DNA of 64,000 bases from positions 29,502,865 through 29,566,864 of the forward strand of contig OX235275.1 in NCBI GenBank assembly GCA_944472155.2, read 5' to 3'. The notes beneath the pieces were generated by a model that was not told where the DNA came from, made no database searches, and saw only the letters and a program-made list of their open reading frames with translations. The position numbers were made by a program, and so were the translations under genes. Positions 55,265-64,000 of this stretch are shown here, piece after piece. How positions within the stretch are numbered: the first letter of the stretch is position 1; the number at the start of each line of letters is the position of its first letter. Source of the stretch: Trichobilharzia szidati (taxonomy: Eukaryota > Platyhelminthes > Trematoda > Strigeidida > Schistosomatidae).

Positions 55265-56222
55265 TAACCCAGAAACTAATTTCCTTGAAAATTGAGGGCA
55301 GTGAGGAAACAGGCATAAAATGGACTTACACAAAAAACTTGGAGGATCTGGACTTCGCCGATGATATATGTCTGATTTCCAACAAACTAGAAGACATGCA
55401 AGCGAAAAGCAACAAGTTGGCAGAAGAAGCATCCAGAGAAGATAGGACTTCAGGTGAACATAGAGAAAACAGAGTTAGGTGATGAAGATTCCTGGGCAAC
55501 ACCACCACCACCACCAACAACAACAACAGATAACAATCAGCATAAATGGGAGGAACCTGAAAGAAAAAACCTCTTTTACCTACCTGGGAAGCATCGTTTC
55601 AACTACAGGCGAACGGAACTGACGAGGATATCAAAGCAAGAATCGGAAAAGCAAGACAAGCTTTCATTACTCTCAAGTCTGTGTGGAGGTCAACAACACT
55701 CACCATCAAAAATAAGATCCGGATTTTCAACTCCAGTGTGAAGTCAGTGCTACATACTATTCGGATTAGAGACTTGGCGCATCATGAGGAGCATCTCAAA
55801 CAAACTACAGACCTTCATCAACAGTTGTCTTCGCTCAATACTCAAGATCAGATGGCCAGCCAGAAAAGATCAGCAACAGGGATCTCTGGCAATGAGCGAA
55901 CCAACACAGCAGGAACCGATTGTGAAACAAATATGCAGGAAGAAATGGAGATGGATTGGCTGGCCATACTCTGAGGAAACCATCAAGTGAGTGACATCAC
56001 TAGACAAGCCATTACTCGAGTGGAACCCGAAAGGGGAGCGGCGAGTTGGTCGTCAGTGCGAGGGTGGGGTGACTTGGAGGTCATGTGAAGAGGAGATGAA
56101 AACGTGTGGGCAGACTTGGAGCCAGGTGAAGAAGACTCTAGCAGAGAACAGAACTCAATGGAGACGGACAGCTGAAGCCCTATGTTCCTCTAGGAATTAA
56201 AGGAAACAATAATAATAATAAT
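55265..56222 (+). pseudogene. RTE-like LINE (family A), RT palm to 3' end
   Basis: Plus strand: ETGIKWTYTKNLEDLDFADD (intact FADD), ICLISNKLEDMQAKSNKL, a frameshift, INKHKWEEPERK-type region, MWRSTTLTIKNKIRIFNSSV, ISNKLQTFINSCLRSIL, KKWRWIGWP, and EEEMKTCGQTWSQVKKTLAE ending CSSRN at 56200, then the tail AAAGGAAAC(AAT)n to 56222. Close kin of the minus copy at 50465-51385 and similarly truncated at its 5' side. Confidence 0.84.
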
Positions 56223-56829
56223 CAGGGGTTGAACGAATAAAATCATATCTACATGTGATGTAAATTACTTTCTGTATAGGGTAATATACTGTACGTTTTT
56301 AATTTTCACAATGTCTTGCTGATTTTTCACATCACCCTCTCTTATGTATGATTGTTGGCATTGATTATAACTCTAGCAGATATCCAATATGCAATGGAAG
56401 GTTTTCAGCTAAGGTGAACAGTATTCAAAGTGTTTGAGCATAAATAAGTGGATTGATTTTGCGCCACCTAAAAAAATATGTTCACCCTACTGAAATGTTG
56501 ATCATGTCTGTACATATTACAGAATGTGAAGTGATAGGATTGAACAATTGTTAATTCTAAGTGAGGTATATCAACTTTGAAATAATATATATATATGTGC
56601 TGTATTTCAAGTCAGGTATTGTGTTTTTATAGAGAATAGTATTAAGCGGTCCCATATTAAGTAATTCCTCTAAATATGAAGGCATAGTTTTGAACGACAA
56701 AAACCGATGTGTTTTGATTTGAACACAGGAAACCGAGCATTGATTTCTGCTATGTAGCTAACGAAAACTTCTATGAGTTAGTCACTCACAGTCACAGAAT
56801 GTCCGAAAGATAGCGAAAACGCGGTTACT
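56223..56829. other. No feature recognised
   Basis: AT-rich, with an (AT)n run near 56586-56596. Confidence 0.5.
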
Positions 56830-57172
56830 AAGTGTGAATGAAATCTGTGGTGCAAACCAACTAACTACATTAAAGCAAAATTAGTTGACCGAAATTCAAC
56901 TGTAATTAGTACCTGAGAGTGAATGAAGTAGAATATTCCCGGTGAGGTGGAATGAAAAATACACTCCATCCACAAGAATAACACACACACACACCAGTGC
57001 TTCCCACAGACAGTTCAATGTCGAAATCGCCTTCATTCACTCCAAAAGACGAAAACGTCACATCAACAAAGAGGAGCATCAAAATTAGAGATTCAACAGT
57101 GAACAAAGACAAGTAGTAATAATAATGATAAGGATGAATTCAACATATAATATGATGATATACAAGTGTCAG

Positions 57173-57385
57173 TGTGGTGAGAGCTGTCTACTAGCCAAAT
57201 TGGTAGACAGTAATTTACGACAATATTTACGTTCCCAAGATTTGTCGTGAGAAACAACCAATCGGAAGACTGTGTTTGTTTGTTTGTTTACATATCCATA
57301 GTAATGAACATGGAAACATAAATAAATATGCGTTAATTTCCTTAATAAATGATGTGTTGCCTGACTCTTGCCTTCTGTCGTTTCA
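57173..57385 (+). repeat. 5' LTR of the miniature LTR element
   Basis: 213 bp, TGTGGTGAGAG to CGTTTCA. A TTTGTTTGTTTGTTTAC run lies near 57275 and TAAATAAATATG near 57320. Confidence 0.86.
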
Positions 57386-57409
57386 ATTGGTGTCGCTGCC
57401 TACCGACAA

Positions 57410-57766
57410 ATGGAAAGCCTATGCCCTGCAGTTTTTGATGAAGACATATGGATCTTCGGGCAGGACTTTGAGGCTTCTTCGCAGTTGAGTGGCGTCCAAG
57501 ATCTGTCAGCGATGAGGCTGCTACTTGGGACGCTGCTAGGAGGTCAGGAGAAAGCAGCATATGAAAGTGTGAGCCGAAATACCTGCGAATGTGCGGTAGG
57601 GTCAGGCAAACAGTTTCCAAAGTGGGAAGGACCATACACAGTCACAAAAAGACGGGGTCAAGTATATACCATCAGAAGAGGTGACAAACGAAAACGAGTT
57701 AACGCCAGTCAGATCCAACGATGGGTGCATTGGGACAAGCCGGTCTGTAACAATCATCAACGATAG
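57410..57766 (+). CDS. Small ORF of the miniature LTR element: gag start fused to integrase tail
   Basis: 118 codons from the ATG at 57410, 25 bp inside the 5' LTR. The first part, MESLCPAVFDEDIWIFGQDF, looks like the start of a gypsy gag. From about residue 70, KQFPKWEGPYTVTKRRGQVY and KRVNASQIQRW look like the chromatin-binding or GPY/F-like tail of integrase. The middle, capsid, protease, RT, RNase H and the integrase core, is gone, yet the frame stays open across the fusion. Whether the peptide is made is unknown. It could equally be a chance in-frame deletion. Confidence 0.6.
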   Translation: MESLCPAVFDEDIWIFGQDFEASSQLSGVQDLSAMRLLLGTLLGGQEKAAYESVSRNTCECAVGSGKQFPKWEGPYTVTKRRGQVYTIRRGDKRKRVNASQIQRWVHWDKPVCNNHQR

Positions 57767-57825
57767 GATGCATCACCCAGAAGGTCGGAACGCCTGCGCG
57801 CGAAGCTATTTGACGGGGGGACGAG

Positions 57826-58038
57826 TGTGGTGAGAGCTGTCTACTAGCCAAATTGGTAGACAGTAATTTACGACAATATTTACGTTCCCAAGATTTGTCG
57901 TGAGAAACAACCAATCGGAAGACTGTGTTTGTTTGTTTGTTTACATATCCATAGTAATGTACATGGAAACATATATAAATATGCGTTGATTTCCTTAATA
58001 AATGATCTGTTGCCTGACTCTTGCCTTCTGTCGTTACA
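57826..58038 (+). repeat. 3' LTR of the miniature LTR element
   Basis: 213 bp, TGTGGTGAGAG to CGTTACA, differing from the 5' LTR at about five positions. Confidence 0.86.
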
Positions 58039-58250
58039 TCAGGACAACAGTGATATACAGTCTAGCAGGAGAATGCATAATAATAATAATTATTATTATA
58101 AGGTAGGTTTTGACATCGAAATATTTGTATAAATATTGGTGATTAGATCTTTGAGAAGGGATTTTCAAAAGAATTATCCTCTTGCACGTAATGTTGAACC
58201 GATTTCTCGTGTTCAATATTAGTGTTCGGATAGCTGGTCTCACTTATTTC

Positions 58251-58905
58251 GAAGGCTGATTCGTTCCCTATGAACTAATCGCTGACAAAATCTCATTATA
58301 GATAGAAAAGTTACGTTGACCTCATAGTTGGAGCTGAGACATTATGTCCTCGTTTCTCCATCAAAAGAACTGTGCACTTTGCAACAGACTGCTCCATCCT
58401 ACTTTATAGTTTTGAAAGGAGTAATCAAAAGATTAGTCGTATTTGACTGTAAGTGTCTTTTTATACATTTTGTCACATAAGATATAAGTAATTGAAACAC
58501 CCCCATGTTGAAATCAAAACAAAATTTTGAGCGAACAATTGTTTTCGATAACTTCTTCTTCTTCAGGCTCTACAGTTATAAATCCATGAATAATAGAGTA
58601 CATATAGCCAATAAAGGCAAATGAAAATAATATCAGAAACTGTATTCGGGTGCATGTGTAAGTTGAGATGATAGTCCATTAGTTAATATAGTCAATCAAA
58701 TGTGTATAGTCAGAAAAATGTGATGTAGTGCTGTTTTATAGTCAACAGAATACAAGTGTCATTGGGGTGAGAGAAATGCGATAACCACAAAATACATACA
58801 AACACACATTAACAAAGGGGACACTGAATGTGAGGGCTGACCGATAATGTCTAATGATGAAATAAAGAGGCTAAATTGTAATAAGATGTTACACAATTGG
58901 TAGGC
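58251..58905. other. No feature recognised
   Basis: AT-rich. A short ACAAGTGTCATTGGGGTGAG near 58750 resembles the family D insertion area but is too short to classify. Confidence 0.4.
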
Positions 58906-59290
58906 TTAGTATAAAATCACAAAGGTTGACAAAATTAAGCGTAACAATGAGGTGAAATAAGCTGGGTGGAGAAATGGATAATAATGACATGATATCACAA
59001 AATGATGATAATGGTAATAATAATAATAATACGGAAAATTATTATCCTGGTGAGCCAGGGTAGACAGAGAGTGAATAAGTTTTTTCTGTACACATAAGTC
59101 TGGTCTTTCTCTATTAATCTCTAAAGCCTCAGCTATGGCTAGAAGGCGTAATCGTGTGCCTTTGGGGAGATTGTTCAGTACTCGATACACAACTGTACAT
59201 GACTCATGTACTTTGATGCTGTGTTCGCTATCCACTAGATGAGACAGATACAGTTGAATGGTAAGTTGTAAAGTGTTCACTCTTCATTGA
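58906..59290 (-). pseudogene. Penelope-like element C-terminal fragment
   Basis: Minus-strand HESCTVVYRVLNNLPKGTRL, RLLAIAEALEINRERPDLCV and QKKLIHSL matches the end of the PLE at 51758-52444 (YKVKRSLPKSTSFRILCIAE). The GIY-YIG catalytic block itself is missing upstream. An (AAT)n tract at 59015-59030 lies within the 3' part. Confidence 0.75.
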
Positions 59291-60094
59291 TTATAATGGC
59301 TACAGCATGTGTCCCACTTACGAAGCTACTGATTTTTGTATCCACTAGTGTAATGTGATGTAGGAGTGTGTGTGTGATGGTCAGAACAAAACAACATGGC
59401 ACAAATTCATGAAATCCATCACTGTTAGTCTGAGAGATTTATAGGATATATGTTTATTTTTCTTGGTATGCTTACAATCTGATATGACGGTTAAAATACA
59501 CTTGGTAGTTGCTCCAACGAATATCCTACCTAGTCGATTCGCGAGCCTATTGTTCTAACCAATATTAGCAACAACAACAACACGATACGATACCATTGAG
59601 AAAGCGGCACGAGAAGTCAGACGATTGATGTGAGGAGCCTTAACTGTCTCGTAGCAACAGTCGAAAAATGGTTGACTGCGCTCCATTATGTAAATGCTTT
59701 AAATGACCTTGAAAAGACACTAAATTCATTGGCAAATTGAAATGGTCAACAAACAGTTGGACTTCAAGGTCATGAGTGGGGTAAGAGAAGTACCGGCAGA
59801 TATGTAAAAACAGGCATATGTAGTATTTTTAGGAGAATTACGTCTATATTGTCACAATCACTGATTGCTGGCTGACTTTTGCTGAGATATCTCTAAGTTG
59901 TTTCAAGTGATCTGTGAATTGTCACAACAAAACAAAAAGAATATTTGAGCAGGAGAAAATGACATCAGGGTATTTTGTTGACTTATGTCAACTGCATACA
60001 TCCTTAAACAGTTTAATAAAACAATATACAAAATATTCAAATAATCATTGTGACAATCTAAGGTGGAGCAGTCTCCTTTTCGGGTTACGTCCAA
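59291..60094. other. No feature recognised
   Basis: AT-rich sequence with chance ORFs only. Confidence 0.45.
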
Positions 60095-60800
60095 CTGTAT
60101 ATTGTCAAATAGAGAACCATTGGAAAACCTGCGAATACTGGACAGCTGTTTTGTCCTGGTTTGGAACTCTTCACAGTACGCACCCACCGGGGTTCGAACC
60201 TAGGGCCTTCTGATTACAAGGCGAGCTAGCTCGTAGACCATTAAGCCCCTGAGACCCGATCCAATGGCCAATGAATTCCAACTTCTGCCAATTCACGACA
60301 TAGCTCGACCATTTCGCAATGTCTTCTTCAATGAGTTACTGCCTCACCTTCAACCTGCTGCACCCTACTGGTCACAGCTTCCCACTAGAACCCCAGGTCA
60401 CTGCCTGAATAGGGCCAGTCACTAGTGGGCATCAGATTAATTTTCAACTATTGGTTTTGTAGGGCTTCAGTTTGATTGGATGGAGGATTTCATCATGAAC
60501 TGACATCAGTTAGATAACCATTGGATTTGGTCCCAGTGGCTCAGTGGTCTATGAGCTAGCTCGCCTTGTAACCAGAAGGTCCTAGGTTCGAACCCCAGTG
60601 GGTGCGTACTGCGAAGAGTCCCGAATCAGGATGAAACAACTGTCCAGTACTCCCAGGTTTTCCAGTGGTTCTATAAGTGATATCAGTTCATGATGAAATG
60701 CCCCATCCAATCAAACTAAAGCCCTACAAAACCAATACTAGAAAATTAATCTGATGCCCACTAGCGACTGGCCTTATTCAGGCAGTGACCTGGGAAGCCG
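60095..60800. repeat. Hammerhead-type repeats: full minus unit, then plus unit
   Basis: 60095-60484 is a complete minus unit with head (box B GGTTCGAACC), core and a long tail (CTGCTGCACCCTACTGGTCA). 60485-60525 starts a second minus unit, which switches at about 60526 to a plus head (GGTCCCAGTGGCTCAGTGG, box B GGTTCGAACCCC), a degenerate core (CTGCGAAGAGTCCCGAATCA) and tail to about 60800. Shows that units can be tandem as well as inverted. Confidence 0.82.
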
Positions 60801-61111
60801 TAACTGTATGTATCAATTTATATACATAGGTGCCAAAGCGCATACATTAGACCAACAACAAAAAAAGTATTTTCAACTGCATATCTCAGCAGATTCCACG
60901 TAACTTGTACCTGAATGGTAGGGAAACTCTTTTTTATTGAGAGTGATGGCCACTTGATAGATAGCAGTCCTAAAATTGATGCATTAAATTCCAAGGCGAC
61001 TCCATATCGCCTCACTTAACACTGAATTAATTACCACTAAACAATAAAAAAGACGAAATTTATGCATCCAGAAGGAGACTGTTCTTAATATTGTCTATAC
61101 TAACGATAAAT

Positions 61112-61335
61112 ATGGCGTCGGTAGCATAGCGGTTAGGACGCTCGCCGACCATGCACATGGTCCGGGGTTCGATCCCCTGCCGACGCACTCCTTTACCTCG
61201 CTAAGCCAGAAATAATGCTGGTGAAGAGGAAAGGTTGGGCATGAGGCTATCAACCCCATTCTGTAAAATAAAACAATGCTACAGAAACTTCAAGCCACCA
61301 GCTTGGAGCCCTATGTTCCACTGGGGAACGCGAAG
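61112..61335 (+). mobile_element. tRNA-headed SINE, plus copy
   Basis: Head at 61115-61187 with acceptor-like stem GCGTCGG/CCGACGC, box A GTAGCATAGCGGTTAGG and T arm CGGGGTTCGATCCCCTG. The centre is a hairpin GACCATGCACATGGTC, not a 7-nt anticodon loop, so I do not call it a tRNA gene. The body includes TTTACCTCGCTAAGCC, GTTGGGCATGAGGC and CTACAGAAACTTCAAG, matching the minus copy at 28298-28518. Confidence 0.82.
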
Positions 61336-61554
61336 GAAAAAAAATTCTTACATAAGTGTATTGTTGACTTTACATTCGTTGATAATTTCTATAACTACTG
61401 GCATGCTTAACAACAACTTTTATTTCTTTCTGCTTTCTTATTTAATCAAGTGATATTGTGATATCCTTCACTTTTATGAACAATCTCTAAAGTGTTTGTG
61501 TATTTGGTATTTTGATGGTAAATTATTTATGAGTATATATGTAGCTGAGAGTTG

Positions 61555-62430
61555 TTGTCTGAAATGCTGACTATACCGGTGGTGTCCGTCAGGGATACCG
61601 ACTGTTCCCATTTCTGTTCAATTTCATCGTGGAAGTACCAATGGAATTCCCCCCTAACTGACTTAAGGATTGACTTGTTACCAGAGTACAGTCTTGTTGA
61701 CTTAGAATATACGAATGATATAGTCCTTGTAGGTGCCAATGCTGATGAAATGCGAAATTTTCTGAGGAATAATCTTCGAATGTTTACCAGGCGATTTCCT
61801 CCTCCGTAATGTAAGATGAGCCTGCAGGACTGGCCTACATTGAATCGTAGCTTAAAAATAGGGCGTGAAGTGATACAACATGTTGAGCACTTTATTTATT
61901 TTGGATGTTACATCAGCGTCAACGAGTTGATGGCTTACAAAATCTCAGCATAGATGCAGAAGCCTCGTGTGGCGTTTACCAACATACGCCATATCTGGTA
62001 GACACACGATATCTGGCTATCATCAATCAAAGGACGTGTATGTTGCACACTAGTACGCTCCGTCCGCCTCTATGTGTCTGTGAGACATTGCTATTGGCAG
62101 TAGAAAATATGACGGGGATCGCTGTCTTCGACCACAGGTGGTTGCATTCTATCATTCCTATTAGGTGGTAAAATAGGGTGAGTTATACTGTGGTTAGGCA
62201 TCGATTATTAATTAAGGAGAAGGAGTCAATTGATGAGATTGTGAAGCACCTGCATCGATTCAGATGTCTAGGACATATGTGTTACGCATGCCTAGCCATT
62301 GCCTTCCTCGGCGGTCAGTGTTACCTGATATAGGATCAGTTTGGAAAAGAGCTAGTATTGGTTAAACCAAAACATGTAATCAGTCTTTGGAATCTTCGAC
62401 TATAGGGTTGTAGACTGGTTGGGGTCCTCA
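61555..62430 (+). pseudogene. RTE-like LINE (family B), RT palm to C-terminus
   Basis: Plus strand in several frames: GGVRQGYRLFPFLFNFIVEV, LLPEYSLVDLEYTNDIVLVG (YTND where YADD is expected), RMFTRRFPP, then the KTRPSASV/KDVCCTLVRSVRLYV-type region and HRLPRRSVLPDI near 62310. The catalytic block still has one Asp but is altered. Frame breaks throughout; 5'-truncated. Confidence 0.78.
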
Positions 62431-63165
62431 GAATGCTCAGGACCAGTGGCTGGGAACAATTGCTGTGATCATCAATTCAACTAGAATAAGGTAAAATATC
62501 TTAGACAGTAGAAAGACAATGAATGTCAGATAATTCGCATACATCTAGTACTTAAATCAATTTGCGATTGCCAAACATGTTGACACAGATCATATTTATC
62601 AATCTACAAAAAATAAGTCACATAATCTTAAGGTCAACGCGACGATCAGTATCAATACAATTGAATACAATCATGTGAAAATCTTCTGCGACAACGAATC
62701 ACAGACAGTATCAGTCGGAGGGAGGAATTCCCAATCTCACTTTATATCGACGTTAGCTCTACATATGTTTTCGAGAATGACAATAAACGATAAACAGTTG
62801 GGCTATCTAGCTCAGGGAGAACAAAAACACTAAAATTCAATTACATGATGAAATCTGAATTATTCCAGATTCTCCAGGGTCCATTGTACCCTTCGGATGT
62901 TAATTTGATACACTTTATAGTAAACAATATGGGTGATTGAAATAAGTCTCCTAGAATATACTGTTGGTAAGTTCAGATATAAGAAAATTGAACCAACCAC
63001 AACAAGACTCGCGTTTCATGCCATTTTGGACTCATCAATCGTGTGCACCTTTACATCTTCACTGAATGGTAGTATTCCGACGAAGACTCGAACCCAACAT
63101 CAGCGTTATCCACTAGGCTAGTTAGTCACATGACTCAAATCTGTATTGCTTGTTATTTGGTGGAA
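62431..63165. other. No feature recognised
   Basis: AT-rich, only chance ORFs. Confidence 0.45.
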
Positions 63166-63535
63166 TTATTGATTGGAATATCCAATCCATCTCCATTTCT
63201 TCCTGCATATTTGTTGCACAGTTGGTTCTTGGTTGGCTCCTTCACAGAGATCCCTGTTGCTAATCTTTTCTGGCCATCTGATCTTGAGTAGTATTGAGTG
63301 AAGACAGCTGTTGATGAAGGTGTGCAGTTTGTTTGAGGTGCTCCTCATGATGCTCCAAGTCTCTGATCCGAATAGTATGTAACACTGACATCACACTGGA
63401 GTTGAAAATCCGGATCTTATTTTTCATGCTGAGTGCTGTTGACCTCCACACAGACTTGAGAGAAATGAAAGCTTGTCTTGCTTTCCCGATCCTCGCTTTG
63501 ATAAATAACGCAATACTTCCACTGATACACAAATA
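63166..63535 (-). pseudogene. RTE-like LINE (family A) internal fragment
   Basis: Minus strand ARIGKARQAFISLKSVWRST, MKNKIRIFNSSVMSVLHTI and TSNKLHTFINSCLHSI, then KKWRWIGYSNQ. Matches the middle of the copies at 50465 and 55265; both ends are missing. Confidence 0.78.
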
Positions 63536-63739
63536 GATTCAATGAAGACGGAACAACCCTAACCTTCAAGTTTTGAAGGCTAAAATTACTATATCATTCA
63601 CAATGAATTCATGGAAGTTAATGCAAGGATTTATTCTATTAAATAATCAATTATATCCCATCCTGTTTTATCTTCACTAATGTGGAATAGATCCCGACTG
63701 AGAAATTATTCACTTCAAACGGGAGAAAATAACAATAGA

Positions 63740-64000
63740 ATTATCGAGTACTTCTGATGCTTCTCTAAATGATATCAAGTCGTCGTCAGATCTGTAACCA
63801 TTCAAATCCTTCCAAACCAACACCTGATAACTGATCTGATGTTCACTAGAGATCGGATCTACACAGGAAATTACCTGGAGTTCTAGTGGGGTGCACTAAG
63901 CCAGATAAGAGGACAGTTATTCGTCTATGACACTGACTATATACATATATATATATATAGGTACGTACTGCTAAAGAGTCCCAAATCAGGACGATACGAC
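63740..64000 (+). repeat. Hammerhead-type repeat, plus, running off the window
   Basis: 63740-63935 is a diverged plus tail (TGATGTTCACTAGAGATCGG, TTACCTGGAGTTCTAGTGG). After an (AT)n stretch a second core starts (63961-64000: GTACGTACTGCTAAAGAGTC and CAGGACGATACGAC). The window ends within the unit. Confidence 0.68.

Larger units (their letters stand above)
57173..58038 (+). mobile_element. Miniature LTR retrotransposon with 4-bp TSD
   Basis: 866 bp: two 213-bp LTRs (57173-57385, 57826-58038; five differences seen), TGTGG starts and CA ends, a primer site TGGTGTCGCTGCC at 57388, a 440-bp interior with one ORF and a purine tract GGGGGGACGAG (57815-57825) before the 3' LTR. TCAG at 57169-57172 and 58039-58042 is the target duplication. 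The small size and loss of all catalytic domains make it non-autonomous and dependent on a relative in trans. It belongs to another LTR family than gypsy-1 and gypsy-2. Confidence 0.88.
56830..58250. repeat. Dispersed repeat family D, split by the miniature LTR element
   Basis: Left part 56870-57172 and right part 58039-58150 join into one copy when the LTR element and one TCAG are removed. The joined order matches 40145-40300 and 54870-55020. Confidence 0.7.

Noticed and set aside
61115..61187. Genuine tRNA gene
   Set aside because: Acceptor and T arms fold, but the middle is a long hairpin without a 7-nt anticodon loop, and similar heads occur with repeat bodies. SINE head instead.

Overview
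The window looks like a gene-poor, AT-rich euchromatic stretch of a trematode genome, most likely a blood fluke (Schistosoma or a close relative). The reasons are CsRn1-type Ty3/gypsy elements with a CHCC gag knuckle and a Trp-tRNA-like primer site, several Penelope-like elements (PLEs) with GIY-YIG domains, many decayed LINE copies, and dispersed units that join a tRNA-like pol III head to a hammerhead-ribozyme-like core as in schistosome Sm-alpha repeats. Species cannot be fixed from the sequence alone.

Layout. 1-5128 is a near-complete minus-strand gypsy element with intact gag and pol, identical LTR segments and a textbook -1 frameshift signal. 5129-8704 shows nothing recognisable. 8705-15833 is a second gypsy element rebuilt as a foldback: two 2126-bp copies of pol face each other across 8 bp, and most of gag is gone. 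15834-22610 holds a decayed CR1/Jockey-type LINE, PLE pieces and tandem LINE 3' ends. 22611-26285 is mostly unannotatable.

27877-41844 carries the only host gene I can support, an RBM18-like RRM protein in at least four coding exons on the plus strand. Its introns are packed with LINE, SINE, PLE and hammerhead-type repeats. The phases of exons 3 and 4 do not fit, so at least one exon was not found.

41845-53076 contains a nearly full-length but catalytically dead LINE, a fairly well preserved RTE-like fragment and three PLE segments, two of them in inverted arrangements. 54280-58250 contains two copies of one dispersed repeat, each hit by related LTR elements: a 361-bp solo LTR with an ATAT duplication, and an 866-bp miniature LTR element with a TCAG duplication and an in-frame ORF that looks like a gag-to-integrase-tail fusion. 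A paralogous uninterrupted site for the latter lies at about 40215. The remainder to 64000 is more hammerhead-type units, a tRNA-headed SINE and LINE fragments; the window ends inside one hammerhead-type unit.

Only gypsy-1 looks able to produce its proteins (gag, then gag-pol by frameshifting: protease, RT, RNase H, integrase). The other elements are broken, and several families appear repeatedly as inverted pairs or foldbacks.
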